A stretch of 64,000 bases of DNA. Source: Apostichopus japonicus (Eukaryota; Echinodermata; Holothuroidea; Aspidochirotida; Stichopodidae). The position numbers were made by a program, and so were the translations under genes. Under the pieces are notes generated by a model, which did no database searches, was not told the origin of the DNA, and saw only the letters and a program-made list of their open reading frames with translations. The stretch lies in contig NC_092572.1 of assembly GCF_037975245.1 (NCBI RefSeq), positions 32,151,989 through 32,215,988 of the forward strand, read 5' to 3'. Below are positions 13,388-28,200 of this stretch, piece by piece (the stretch's first letter is position 1; every line of letters starts with the position of its first letter).

Positions 13388-15499
13388 ACGAAAATTCGAT
13401 TTATCGGTCCCGCACAATCGACTTATCGGTACGGTACATTCGATTTATTGGTATCGCACATTCGATTTATCGGTACGACACATTCGATTTATCGGTACCG
13501 CACATTCCATTTATCGGTATCGAACATTCGACTTATCGGTATCGCACATTCGATTTATCGGTACCGCACATTCGATTAATTGGAACCGCTCATTCGAATT
13601 ATCGGTATCGCACAGGCGATTAACCGGTATCGCACATTCGATTTATCGGTATCGCACGTTCGATTTATCGGTATCGCACATTTGATTTATCGGTACCTCA
13701 CACGATAGGCTATATCGTTAACGAACATTCGATTTATCGGTTCCGCACAATCGATTTATCGGTACGGCACATTTGATTGATCGGTATCGCACATTCTATT
13801 CATAGGTATCGTAAATTCGATTTATCGGTACCGCAAATTTGATTTATCGGTATCGCACATTCGACTTATCGGTGTCGCATAATCGATTGATCGGTACCGC
13901 ATATCTATTAATCGGTATCGCACATTCGATTGATCGGTACCGCACAATCGATTTATCGGAACCGCACATTCGATTTATCGGTACCGCATATTTGTTTTAT
14001 TGGTATCGCACATTCGATATATCGGTACGACACATTCTATTTATCGGTATCGCACATTCGACTTATCGGTGTCGCATAATCGATTGATCGGTACCGCACT
14101 TTCGATAATTGGAACCGCTCATTCGATTTATCGGTATCGCACATTCGATTAACCGGTATCGCATGTTCGTTTTATCGGTATCGCACGTTCGATTTATCGG
14201 TACCGCACAATCGACATATCGGTACCGCATATACGATAAATCGGTACCGCACAATCGAATTATCGGTAGCGCACATTTTATTCATCGGTACAGCACATTC
14301 GGTTAATGGGTATCGCACATTCGATTTATCGGTATCGCATGATCGATTTATCGTTATCGCATATTCGATTTATCGGTACGACACATTCGATTTATCGGTA
14401 CCGCACATTCGATTTATCGGTATCGCACATTCGACTTATCGGTATCGCACATTCGATTTATCGGTACCGCACATTCGATTAATTGGACCCGCTCATTCGA
14501 TTGATCGGTATCCCACATTCGATTAACCGGTATCGCACGTTCCATTTATCGCTACCGCACAATCGATTTATCGGTACCGCACATTCGATTTATCGGTATC
14601 GCAATTCGATTAATCGGTATCTCACATTCGATTTATCGGTACCGCACTTTCGATTAATCGGTACCGCACAATCGATTTATCGGTACCGCACAGTCGATTA
14701 ATCAGTACAGCACATTCGATTAACCGGTAACGCACTTTTGATTTATCGGTATCGCACAATCGATTTATCGGTACCGCACATTCTATTTATCGGTATCGCA
14801 CAATCGATTTATCGGTACCGCACATTTGATTGATTGGTATCGCACATTCTATTCATAGGTATCGTAAATTCGATTTATCGGTACCGCAAATTTGATTAAT
14901 CGGTATCGCACATTCGATTTTTCGGTATCGCACATTCGAATTATTGGTCCCGCATAATCGATTTATCGGTACAGCACTTGCGATTTATTATTACCGCACA
15001 TTCGAAATATCGGTATCGTAAATTCAATTTATCGGTATCCCACATTCGATTTGTCGGTACCGCACATTCGATTTATCGGTATCGTTAATTCATTTTTATC
15101 GGTATCGCGCATTCGATTGATCGGTCCCGCACAATCGATTTATCCATACCGCATTTGATTTATCGGTATCGCACATTCTATTCATTGGTATCGTAAATTC
15201 GATTTATCGGTACCGCAAATTTGATTTATCGGTATCGCACATTCGATTATCGGTCCCGCACAATCGATTTATCGGTACAGCACTTTCGATTTATCGGTAC
15301 CGCACATTCGAAATATCGGAATGGTAATTTCAATTTATCGGTATCGCACATTCTATTTGTCGGTATCGCACATTCGACTTATCGGTATCGCAATTCTATT
15401 AATCGGTATTGCACATTCGATTTTTCGGTACCGCACATTCGATTTATCGGTCCCGCACAATCGATTTATCCTTACCGCACATTCTATTTATCGATATCG

Positions 15500-18400
15500 C
15501 ACACGATATATAGTTTACGCACATTCGATTGATCGGTCCCGCACATTGGATTTATCGGTACCGCACAATCGATTTATCGGTACCGCACATTCGGTTAATC
15601 GGTATCGCACGTTCGATTTATCGGTACCGCAGATTCGATTTATCGGTACCGCACAATCGATGTATCGGTACAGCACAATCGGTTTATCGGTATCGCACAT
15701 TCGATTAATTAACCGGTAACGCACGTTTGATTTATCGGTATCGCACAATCGATTTATCGGTACCGCACATTCTATTTATCGGTATCGCACATTTGATTTA
15801 TCGGTATCTCACACGATAGGCTATATCGTTAAGGATTATTCGACTTATCGGTCTTTCACAATCGATTTATCGGTACCGCACATTTGATTGATCGGTATCG
15901 CACATTCAATTTTTCGGTATCGCACATTCGAATTATCGGTCCCGCACAATCGATTTATCGGTACAGCACTTTCGATTTATTGGTACCGCACATTCGAAAT
16001 ATTGGTATCGTAAATTCAATTTATCGGTATCCCACATTCGATTTGTCGGTACGGCACATTCGATTTATCGGTATCACACATTCGATTAATCGGTATTGCA
16101 CTTTCATTTGATCGGTACGGCACAATCTATTTATCGGTACCGCACAATTCATTGATCAGTACCGCACATTAGATTTATCGGTATCGTAAATTAAATGTAT
16201 CGGTATCGCGCATTCGATTTGCCGGTATCGCACATACGACTTATCGGTACCGCACATTCGATTTATCGGTACCGCATATCGATTAAACGGTATCGCACAT
16301 TCGATTTATCGGTACCGCACAATCGATTTATCGGGACCGCACATTCGATTTATCGGTATCGCACATTTGATTTATTGGTATCGCACATTCGATTTATCGG
16401 TACGACACATTCGATTTATCAGTACCGCACATTCGATTTATCGGTATCGCACATACGACTTATCGGTATCGCACATTCGATTTATCGGTACCGCACAATC
16501 GATTAATTGGAACCGCTCATTCCACTGATCGGTATCGCACATTCGATTAACCGGTATCGCACGTTCGATTTATCGGTATCGTACATTCTATTTATCGGTA
16601 TCGCACGTTCGATTTATCGCTACCGCACATTCGATTTATCGGTACCGCACATTCGATTAATCGGTATCGCAATTCGATTAATCGGTATCTCACTTTCGAT
16701 TTATCGGTACTGCTCATTCGATTTATCGGTCCCGCACAATCGATTTATCGGTACCGCACATTCGATTTATCGGTATCGCACATTCGGTTAATCGGTATCG
16801 CTCGTTCGATTTATCGGTACCGCACTTTCGATTGATCGGTACCGCACAATCGATTTATCGGTACAGCACAATCGATTAATCACTACCGCACATTCGATTA
16901 ACCGGTAACGCACGTTTGATTTATCGGTATCGCACAATCGATTTATCGGTACCGCACATTCTATTTATCGGTATCGCACATTTGATTTATCGGTACCTCA
17001 CACGATAGGCTATATCGTTAAGGAACATTCGACTTATCGGTCCCGCACAATCGATTTATCGGTACCGCACATTTGATTGATTGGTATCGCACATTCTACT
17101 CATAGGTATCGTACATTCGATTTATCGGTACCGCACATTCGATTTATCGGTACCGCACATTCGATTTATCGGTACTGCTCATTCGATTTATCGGTCCCGC
17201 ACAATCGATTTATCGGTACCGCACATTTGATTGATTGGTATCGCACATTCTACTCATAGGTATCGTACATTCGATTTATCGTTATCGCACATTCGATTTA
17301 TCGGTATCGCACATTTGATTAATGGGTACCGCATATCGATTAAACGGTATCGCACATTCGATTTATCGGTACCGCACAATCGATTTATCGGGACCGCACA
17401 TTCGATTTATCGGTATCGCACATTTGATTTATTGGTATCGCACATTCGATTTATCGGTACGACACATTCGATTTATCAGTACCGCACATTCGATTTATCG
17501 GTATCGCACATACGACTTATCGGTATCGCACATTCGATTTATCGGTACCGCACAATCGATTAATTGGAACCGCTCATTCCACTGATCGGTATCGCACATT
17601 CGATTAACCGGTATCGCACGTTCGTTTTATCGGTATCGTACATTCTATTTATCGGTATCGCACGTTCGATTTATCGGTATCGCACATTCGATTAATTGGT
17701 ATCGCACGTTCGATTTGTCGTTACCGCACTTTCGATTGATCGGTACCGCATAATCGATTTATCGTTACAGCACAATCGATTTATCAGTATCGCACATTCG
17801 ATTAACCGGTATCGCACGTTTGATTTATCGGTATCGCACGATCGATTTATCGGTTTCGCAAGTTCGGTTTTTCGTTACCGCACATTCCATTTATCGGTAT
17901 CGTAAATTCGATTTATCGGTACCGCAGATTCTATTAATCGGTATCGCACGTTCGATTTATTGGTACCGCATTTTCGATTGATCGGTACCGCACAATTGAT
18001 TTATCGGTACCGCACAATCGATTTATCGGTACCGCACATTCTATTTATCGGTACCGCAAAATCGATTTATCGTTACCGCATTTGATTTCATGGTATCGTA
18101 AATTCGATTTATCGGTACTGCACTTTCCATTGACCGTCATCGCACATTCTATTTATCGGTACCGCACATTCGATTAATGGATATCGCACATTCGATTCAT
18201 CGGTATCGTATATTCGATTTAGCGGTATCGCACATTCGATTTATCGGTATCGCACATTCGATTTATCGGTACCGCACAATTGATTTATCGGTACCACAAT
18301 ACGAATTAATCGGTCTCGCACATTCGATTGATCGGTACCGCACAATCGATTTATCGGTACCTCTTATTCTATAAATCGGTACCGCACTATCGAATTATCG

Positions 18401-19480
18401 GTACCGCACATTCTATTTATCGGTACCGCACATTCGATTTATCGGTATCGATAATTCATTTTTATCGGTATCGCACATTCGATTTATCCTTATCGCACAT
18501 TCTATTTATCGGTACCGCACATTCGATTTATCGGTATTCGATTCGATTAATCGGTATCGCAGGTTCGATTTATCGGTACCGCACTTTCGATTTATCGGTA
18601 CCGCACAATCGATTGTTCGGTACCGCACATTAGATTTATCGGTACCGCACATTCGATTTATCGGTACAGCACATTCGATTTATCGGTATCGCACATTTGA
18701 TTTATCGGTACCGCACAATCGATTTATCGGTACCGCACAATCGATTAATCGGTACCGCACAATCGATTTATTTGTACCGCAGATTCTATTAATCGGTATC
18801 GCACAATCGATTCATCGGTACCGCACTTTCTATTGATCGGTACCGCACATTCGATTAATCGGTATCGTAAATTCAATTTATCGTTATCGCACATTTGATT
18901 TATCGGTACCGCACATTCGATTAATCGGTATCGTAAATTCAATTTATCGGTATCGCACATTTGATTTATCGGTACCGCAGATTCGATTAATCGGTATCGC
19001 ACGTTCGATTTATCGGTACCGCATTTTCGATTGATCGGTACCGCACAATCGATTTATCGGTACCGCATATTCGATAAATCTGTTCCGTACAATCGAATTA
19101 TCGGTACCTCATATTCGATTTATCGGTATCGTATATTCATTTTATCGGTATCGCGCATTCTATTAATCGGTACCGAAAATTCAATTTATCGTTATCGCAC
19201 GTTCGATTTATCGGTACCGCATTTTCGATTTATTGGTCCCGCACTTTCGGTTTATCGGTACCGCATTTGATTTATCGGTATCGTAAATTCGATTTATCGG
19301 TATTGCACTTTCGATTTATCATTATCGCACATCCGACTTATCGGTAACGCACATTCTATTTATCGGAACCGCACATTCGATTTATCGGTATTCGATTCGA
19401 TTAATCGGCATCGCAGGTTCGATTTATTGGTACTGCACTTTCGATTTATCGGTACCGCACAATCGATTGTTCGGTACCGC
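15500..19480 (+). repeat. Long-range block duplication, copy 1
   Basis: Ordered variant monomers here recur at 25.3-29.9 kb. The offset is 9,815 bp near 15.9-16.2 kb, 10,486 bp near 17.7-18.4 kb and 10,418 bp near 19.0-19.5 kb. The stepwise change shows insertions and deletions of whole groups of monomers after duplication. End points are approximate. Confidence 0.7.
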
Positions 19481-19736
19481 ACATTCGATTTATCGGTACC
19501 GCACAATCGATTTATCGGTATCGCACATTCGATTTATTGGTATCGCACATTCGATTTATCGGTACGACACATTATTTTTATCGGTACCGCACATTCCATT
19601 TATCGGTATCGCACATTCGACTTATCGGTATGGCACATTCGATTTATCTGTACCGCACATTCGATTAATTGGAACCGCTCATTCGATTTATCGGTATCGC
19701 ACAGTCGATTAATCGGTATCGCACATTCGATTTATC

Positions 19737-21381
19737 GGTTAGCACGTTCGATTTATCGGTACCGCACATTCGATTTATCGGTACCGCACATTTGATTTAT
19801 CGGTATCGCAATTCGATTAATCGGTATCTCACATTCGATTAATTGGAACCGCTCATTCGATTAATTGGAACCGCTCATTCGATTTATCGGTATTGTACGT
19901 TCGATTTATCGGTATCGTACGTTCGATTTATCGGTACCGCACATTCGATTGATCGGTATCGCACATTCTATTCATAGGTATCGTAAATTCGATTTATCGG
20001 TACCGCAAATTTGATTTATCGGTATCACACATTCTATTTATCGGTATCGCACATTCGACTTATCGGTATCGCATAATCGATTTATCGGTACCGCAGATTC
20101 GATTAATTGGAACCGCTCATTCGATTTATCGGTATCGCACATTCTATTCACCGGTATCGCACGTTCGATTTATCTGTATCGCACGTTCGATTTATTGGTA
20201 TCGCACGTTTGATTTATCGGTACCGCACGTTCGGTTTATCGGTACCGCACATTCGATTTATCGGTAACGCAATTCGATTAAGGGGTATCGCACATCCGAT
20301 TTATCGGTATCGCACATTCGATTTATCGGTCCCGCACAATCAATTTATCGGTACCGCACATTCGATTTATCGGTATCGCACATTCGATTGATCGGTATCG
20401 TACAATCGATTTATCGGTACCGCACAATCGATTTATCGGTACCCCACATTCGATTTATCGGTCCCGCACAATCGATTTATCGGTACAGCCATTTTGATTT
20501 ATCGGTACCGAACATTCGATAAATTGGTATCGCACGTTCGATTTATCGGTACCGCACGTTCGGTTTATCGGTACCGCACATTCGATTTATTGGTAACGCA
20601 ATTCGATTAAGGGGTATCGCACATTCGATTTATCGGTATCGCACATTCGATTTATCGGTCCTGCACAATCAATTTATCGGTACCGCACATTCGATTTATC
20701 GGTATCGCACAATCAATTTATCGGTACCGCACATTCGACTTATCGGTACCGCACAATCGATTTATCGGTATCGCACATTCGATTTATCGGTATCGCACAT
20801 TCGATTTATCGGTCCCGTACAATCAATTTATCGGTACCGCACATTCGATTTATCGGTATCGCACATTCGATTTATCGGTACAGCCCTTTCGATTTATCGG
20901 TACCGCACATTCGAAATATCGGTATCGTAAATTCAATTTATCGGTATCTCACATTCGATTTGTCGGTATCGCACATTCGACTTATCGGTACCGCACAATC
21001 GATTTATCGGTACCGCACATTCGATTTATCGGTATCGCATATTCGATTGATCGGTATCGAATGTTTGATTTATCGGTATCACACGTTCTATTTATCGGTA
21101 CAACACATCGGATTTATCGGTACCGCACATTCTATTTATCGGTACCGCACATTCGATTTATCGATACCGCATATCGATTAATCGATATCGGACATTCAAT
21201 TTATCGGTACGGCACAATCGATTTATCAGTATCGCACATTTGATTTATCGGTATCGCATATTCGATTGATCGGTATCGAATGTTTGATTTATCGGTATCA
21301 CACGTTCTATTTATCGGTACAACACATCGGATTTATCGGTACCGCACATTCTATTTATCGGTACCGCACATTCGATTTATC
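19737..21381 (+). repeat. 1,645-bp higher-order unit, copy 1
   Basis: The start is marked by the unusual TCGGTTAGCACG junction at 19,737. The same junction and the following variants reappear at 21,382, an offset of 1,645 bp. Landmarks at 20,107 and 20,960 recur at 21,752 and 22,605. Confidence 0.75.
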
Positions 21382-23026
21382 GGTTAGCACGTTCGATTTA
21401 TCGGTACCGCACATTCGATTTATCGGTACCGCACATTTGATTTATCGGTATCGCAATTCGATTAATCGGTATCTCACATTCGATTAATTGGAACCGCTCA
21501 TTCGATTAATTGGAACCGCTCATTCGATTTATCGGTATTGTACGTTCGATTTATCGGTATCGTACGTTCGATTTATCGGTACCGCACATTCGATTGATCG
21601 GTATCGCACATTCTATTCATAGGTATCGTAAATTCGATTTATCGGTACCGCAAATTTGATTTATCGGTATCACACATTCTATTTATCGGTATCGCACATT
21701 CCATTTATCGGTATCGCATAATCGATTTATCGGTACCGCAGATTCGATTAATTGGAACCGCTCATTCGATTTATCGGTATCGCACATTCTATTCACCGGT
21801 ATCGCACGTTCGATTTATCTGTATCGCACGTTCGATTTATTGGTATCGCACGTTTGATTTATCGGTACCGCACGTTCGGTTTATCGGTACCGCACATTCG
21901 ATTTATCGGTAACGCAATTCGATTAAGGGGTATCGCACATCCGATTTATCGGTATCGCACATTCGATTTATCGGTCCCGCACAATCAATTTATCGGTACC
22001 GCACATTCGATTTATCGGTATCGCACATTCGATTGATCGGTATCGTACAATCGATTTATCGGTACCGCACAATCGATTTATCGGTACCCCACATTCGATT
22101 TATCGGTCCCGCACAATCGATTTATCGGTACAGCCATTTTGATTTATCGGTACCGAACATTCGATAAATTGGTATCGCACGTTCGATTTATCGGTACCGC
22201 ACGTTCGGTTTATCGGTACCGCACATTCGATTTATTGGTAACGCAATTCGATTAAGGGGTATCGCACATTCGATTTATCGGTATCGCACATTCGATTTAT
22301 CGGTCCTGCACAATCAATTTATCGGTACCGCACATTCGATTTATCGGTATCGCACAATCAATTTATCGGTACCGCACATTCGACTTATCGGTACCGCACA
22401 ATCGATTTATCGGTATCGCACATTCGATTTATCGGTATCGCACATTCGATTTATCGGTCCCGTACAATCAATTTATCGGTACCGCACATTCGATTTATCG
22501 GTATCGCACATTCGATTTATCGGTACAGCCCTTTCGATTTATCGGTACCGCACATTCGAAATATCGGTATCGTAAATTCAATTTATCGGTATCTCACATT
22601 CGATTTGTCGGTATCGCACATTCGACTTATCGGTACCGCACAATCGATTTATCGGTACCGCACATTCGATTTATCGGTATCGCATATTCGATTGATCGGT
22701 ATCGAATGTTTGATTTATCGGTATCACACGTTCTATTTATCGGTACAACACATCGGATTTATCGGTACCGCACATTCTATTTATCGGTACCGCACATTCG
22801 ATTTATCGATACCGCATATCGATTAATCGATATCGGACATTCAATTTATCGGTACGGCACAATCGATTTATCGGTATCGCACATTTGATTTATCGGTATC
22901 GCATATTCGATTGATCGGTATCGAATGTTTGATTTATCGGTATCACACGTTCTATTTATCGGTACAACACATCGGATTTATCGGTACCGCACATTCTATT
23001 TATCGGTACCGCACATTCGATTTATC
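21382..23026 (+). repeat. 1,645-bp higher-order unit, copy 2
   Basis: Repeat of the previous unit. From about 23,310 part of the unit recurs a third time at an offset of about 1,425 bp (for example 22,605 to 24,030), so the third copy lost or gained about 220 bp, roughly ten monomers. Confidence 0.7.
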
Positions 23027-23310
23027 GATACCGCATATCGATTAATCGATATCGGACATTCAATTTATCGGTACGGCACAATCGATTTATCGGTATCGCA
23101 CATTTGATTTATCGGTATCGCATATTCGATTGATCGGTATCGAATGTTTGATTTATCGGTATCACACGTTCTATTTATCGGTACAACACATCGGATTTAT
23201 CGGTACCGCACATTCTATTTATCGGTACCGCACATTCGATTTATCGATACCGCATATCGATTAATCGATATCGGACATTCAATTTATCGGTACGGCACAA
23301 TCGATTTATC
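22706..23310 (+). repeat. 219-bp sub-unit, three tandem copies
   Basis: A group of ten monomers, one of them 21 bp, recurs with period 219 bp at 22,706, 22,925 and 23,144. The third copy diverges near 23,310. Two further tandem copies start at 24,131 and 24,350. The unit carries the private variants ATCGAATGTTTG, ACAACACATCGG and ATCGATATCGGACATTC. Confidence 0.8.
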
Positions 23311-24130
23311 GGTACCGCACATTCGATTTATCGGTAACGCAATTCGATTAAGGGGTATCGCACATCCGATTTATCGGTATCGCACATTCGATTTATCGGT
23401 CCCGCACAATCAATTTATCGGTACCGCACATTCGATTTATCGGTATCGCACATTCGATTGATCGGTATCGTACAATCGATTTATCGGTACCGCACAATCG
23501 ATTTATCGGTACCCCACATTCGATTTATCGGTCCCGCACAATCGATTTATCGGTACAGCCATTTTGATTTATCGGTACCGAACATTCGATAAATTGGTAT
23601 CGCACGTTCGATTAATCGGTACCGCACGTTCGGTTTATCGGTACCGCACATTCGATTTATTGGTAACGCAATTCGATTAAGGGGTATCGCACATTCGATT
23701 TATCGGTATCGCACATTCGATTTATCGGTCCTGCACAATCAATTTATCGGTACCGCACATTCGATTTATCGGTATCGCACAATCAATTTATCGGTACCGC
23801 ACATTCGACTTATCGGTACCGCACAATCGATTTATCGGTATCGCACATTCGATTTATCGGTATCGCACATTCGATTTATCGGTCCCGTACAATCAATTTA
23901 TCGGTACCGCACATTCGATTTATCGGTATCGCACATTCGATTTATCGGTACAGCCCTTTCGATTTATCGGTACCGCACATTCGAAATATCGGTATCGTAA
24001 ATTCAATTTATCGGTATCTCACATTCGATTTGTCGGTATCGCACATTCGACTTATCGGTACCGCACAATCGATTTATCGGTACCGCACATTCGATTTATC
24101 GGTATCGCATATTCGATTGATCGGTATCGA

Positions 24131-24568
24131 ATGTTTGATTTATCGGTATCACACGTTCTATTTATCGGTACAACACATCGGATTTATCGGTACCGCACAT
24201 TCTATTTATCGGTACCGCACATTCGATTTATCGATACCGCATATCGATTAATCGATATCGGACATTCAATTTATCGGTACGGCACAATCGATTTATCGGT
24301 ATCGCACATTTGATTTATCGGTATCGCATATTCGATTGATCGGTATCGAATGTTTGATTTATCGGTATCACACGTTCTATTTATCGGTACAACACATCGG
24401 ATTTATCGGTACCGCACATTCTATTTATCGGTACCGCACATTCGATTTATCGATACCGCATATCGATTAATCGATATCGGACATTCAATTTATCGGTACG
24501 GCACAATCGATTTATCGGTATCGCACATTCGATTTATCGGTACCGCACATTCGATTTATCGATACCGC
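24131..24568 (+). repeat. 219-bp sub-unit, two further copies
   Basis: The same ten-monomer unit as at 22,706, starting at 24,131 and 24,350. It is followed by a shorter partial copy near 24,540-24,640. Confidence 0.75.
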
Positions 24569-25299
24569 ATATCGATTAATCGATATCGGACATTCAATTT
24601 ATCGGTACGGCACAATCGATTTATCGGTATCGCACATTCGATTTATCGGTACCGCACAATCGATTAATCGGTACAGCACTTTCGATTTATCGGTATGCAC
24701 ATTCGATTTATCGGTCCCGCACATTCGATTTATCGGTACGGCACATTTGATTGATCGGTATCGCACATTCTATTCATAGGTATCGTAAATTCGATATATC
24801 GGTACCGCAAATTTGATTGATCGGTATCGCACATTCGACTTATCGGTGTCGCATAATCGATTGATCGGTACCGCATATCTATTAATCGGTATCGCACATT
24901 CGATTGATCGGTATCGCACATTCGATATATCGGTACGACACATTCGATTTATCGGTACCGCACATTCTATTTATCGGTATCGCACATTCGACTTATCCAT
25001 GTCGCATAATCGATTGATCGGTATCGCACGTTCGATTTATCGGTACCGCACAATCGATATATCGGTACCGCATATACGATAAATCGGTACCGCACAATCG
25101 AATTATCGGTAGCGCACATTCTATTTATCGGTATCGCACATTCGACTTTTCGGTGTCGCATAATCGATTGATCGGTACCGCACTTTCGATTTATCGGTAT
25201 CGTATATTCGATTTATCGGTATCGCACATTCCATTAATCGGTATCGCATGTTCGATTCATCGGTATCGCACATTCGATTTATCGGTACCGCACATTCGA

Positions 25300-28200
25300 T
25301 TTATCGGTACCGCACAATCGATTTATCGGTACCGCACATTCGGTTAATCGGTATCGCACGTTCGATTTATCGGTACCGCAGATTCGATTTATCGGTACCG
25401 CACAATCGATGTATCGGTACAGCACAATCGGTTTATCGGTATCGCACATTCGATTAATTAACCGGTAACGCACATTCGATTTATCGGTATCGCACAATCG
25501 ATTTATCGGTACCGCACATTCTATTTATCGGTATCGCACATTTGATTTATCGGTATCTCACACGATAGGCTATATCGTTAAGGATTATTCGACTTATCGG
25601 TCTTTCACAATCGATTTATCGGTACCGCACATTTGATTGATTGGTATCGCACATTCTACTCATAGGTATCGTAAATTCGATTTATCGGTACCGCAAATTT
25701 GATTGATCGGTATCGCACATTCAATTTTTCGGTATCGCACATTCGAATTATCGGTCCCGCACAATCGATTTATCGGTACAGCACTTTCGATTTATTGGTA
25801 CCGCACATTCGAAATATCGGTATCGTAAATTCAATTTATCGGTATCCCACATTCGATTTGTCGGTACGGCACATTCGATTTATCGGTATCACACATTCGA
25901 TTAATCGGTATTGCACTTTCATTTGATCGGTACGGCACAATCTATTTATCGGTACCGCACAATTCATTGATCAGTACCGCACATTAGATTTATCGGTATC
26001 GTAAATTAAATGTATCGGTATCGCGCATTCGATTTGCCGGTATCGCACATTCGACTTATCGGTACCGCACATTCGATTTATCGGTACCGCATATCGATTA
26101 AACGGTATCGCACATTCGATTTATCGGTACCGCACAATCGATTGATCGGGACCGCACATTCGATTTATCGGTATCGCACATTTGATTTATTGGTATCGCA
26201 CATTCGATTTATCGGTACGACACATTCGATTTATCAGTACCGCACATTCGATTTATCGGTATCGCACATACGACTTATCGGTATCGCACATTCGATTTAT
26301 CGGTACCGCACATTCGATTAATTGGAACCGCTCATTCGATTGATCGGTATCGCACATTCGATTTATCGGTATCACACATTCGATTAATCGGTATTGCACT
26401 TTCATTTGATCGGTACGGCACAATCTATTTATCGGTACCGCACAATTCATTGATCAGTACCGCACATTAGATTTATCGGTATCGTAAATTAAATGTATCG
26501 GTATCGCGCATTCGATTTGCCGGTATCGCACATTCGACTTATCGGTACAGCACATTCGATTTATCGGTACCGCACAATCGATTTATCGGGACCGCACATT
26601 CGATTTATCGGTATCGCACATTTGATTTATTGGTATCGCACATTCGATTTATCGGTACGACACATTCGATTTATCAGTACCGCACATTCGATTTATCGGT
26701 ATCGCACATACGACTTATCGGTATCGCACATTCGATTTATCGGTACCGCACAATCGATTAATTGGAACCGCTCATTCCACTGATCGGTATCGCACATTCG
26801 ATTAACCGGTATCGCACGTTCGTTTTATCGGTATCGTACATTCTATTTATCGGTATCGCACGTTCGATTTATCGCTACCGCACATTCGATTTATCGGTAC
26901 CGCACATTCGATTAATCGGTATCGCAATTCGATTAATCGGTATCTCACATTTGATTTATCGGTACTGCTCATTCGATTTATCGGTCCCGCACAATCGGTA
27001 CCGCACATTCGATTTATCGGTATCGCACATTCGGTTAATCGGTATCGCTCGTTCGATTTATCGGTACCGCACTTTCGATTGATCGGTACCGCACAATCGA
27101 TTTATCGGTACAGCACAATCGATTAATCACTACCGCACATTCGATTAACCGGTAACGCACGTTTGATTTATCGGTATCGCACAATCGATTTATCGGTACC
27201 GCACATTCTATTTATCGGTATCGCACATTTGATTTATCGGTACCTCACACGATAGGCTATATCGTTAAGGAACATTCGTCTTATCGGTCCCGCACAATCG
27301 ATTTATCGGTACCGCACATTTGATTGATTGGTATCGCACATTCTACTCATAGGTATCGTACATTCGATTTATCGGTACCGCACATTCGATTTATCGGTAC
27401 CGCACATTCGATTTATCGGTATCGCAATTCGATTAATCGGTATCTCACATTCGATTTATCGGTACTGCTCATTCGATTTATCGGTCCCGCACAATCGATT
27501 TATCGGTCCCGCACAATCGATTTATCGGTACCGCACATTTGATTGATTGGTATCGCACATTCTACTCATAGGTATCGTACATTCGATTTATCGTTATCGC
27601 ACATTCGATTTATCGGTATCGCACATTTGATTAATGGGTACCGCAGATTCGATTAATCGGTATCGCACGTTCGATTTATCGGTACCGCATTTTCGATTGA
27701 TCGGTACCGCACACTCGATTTATCGGTCTCGCACATTCGATTTATCGGTGCCGCAAATCGATATAATAGTACCGCATATACGATAAATCGGTACCGCACA
27801 ATCGAATTATCGGTAGCGCACATTCGATTTATCGGTACCGCATATTCGGTTAATGGGTATCGCACATTCGATTTATCGGTATCGCATGATCGATTTATAG
27901 TTATCGCATATTCGATTTATCGTTAACGCAGATTCGATTAATCGGTATCGCACATTCGATTTATCGGTATCGCATGATCGATTTATAGTTATCGCATATT
28001 CGATTTATCGGTAACGCAGATTCGATTAATCGGTATCGCACAAATGTTTTATCGGTATTGCAATTTGATTAATCGGTATCGCAGGTTCGATTTATCGGTA
28101 CCGCACATTCGATTAATCGGTACAGCACTTTCGATTTATCGGTATGCACATTCGATTTATCGGTATCGCACATTCGATTAATTGGTATCGCACGTTCGAT

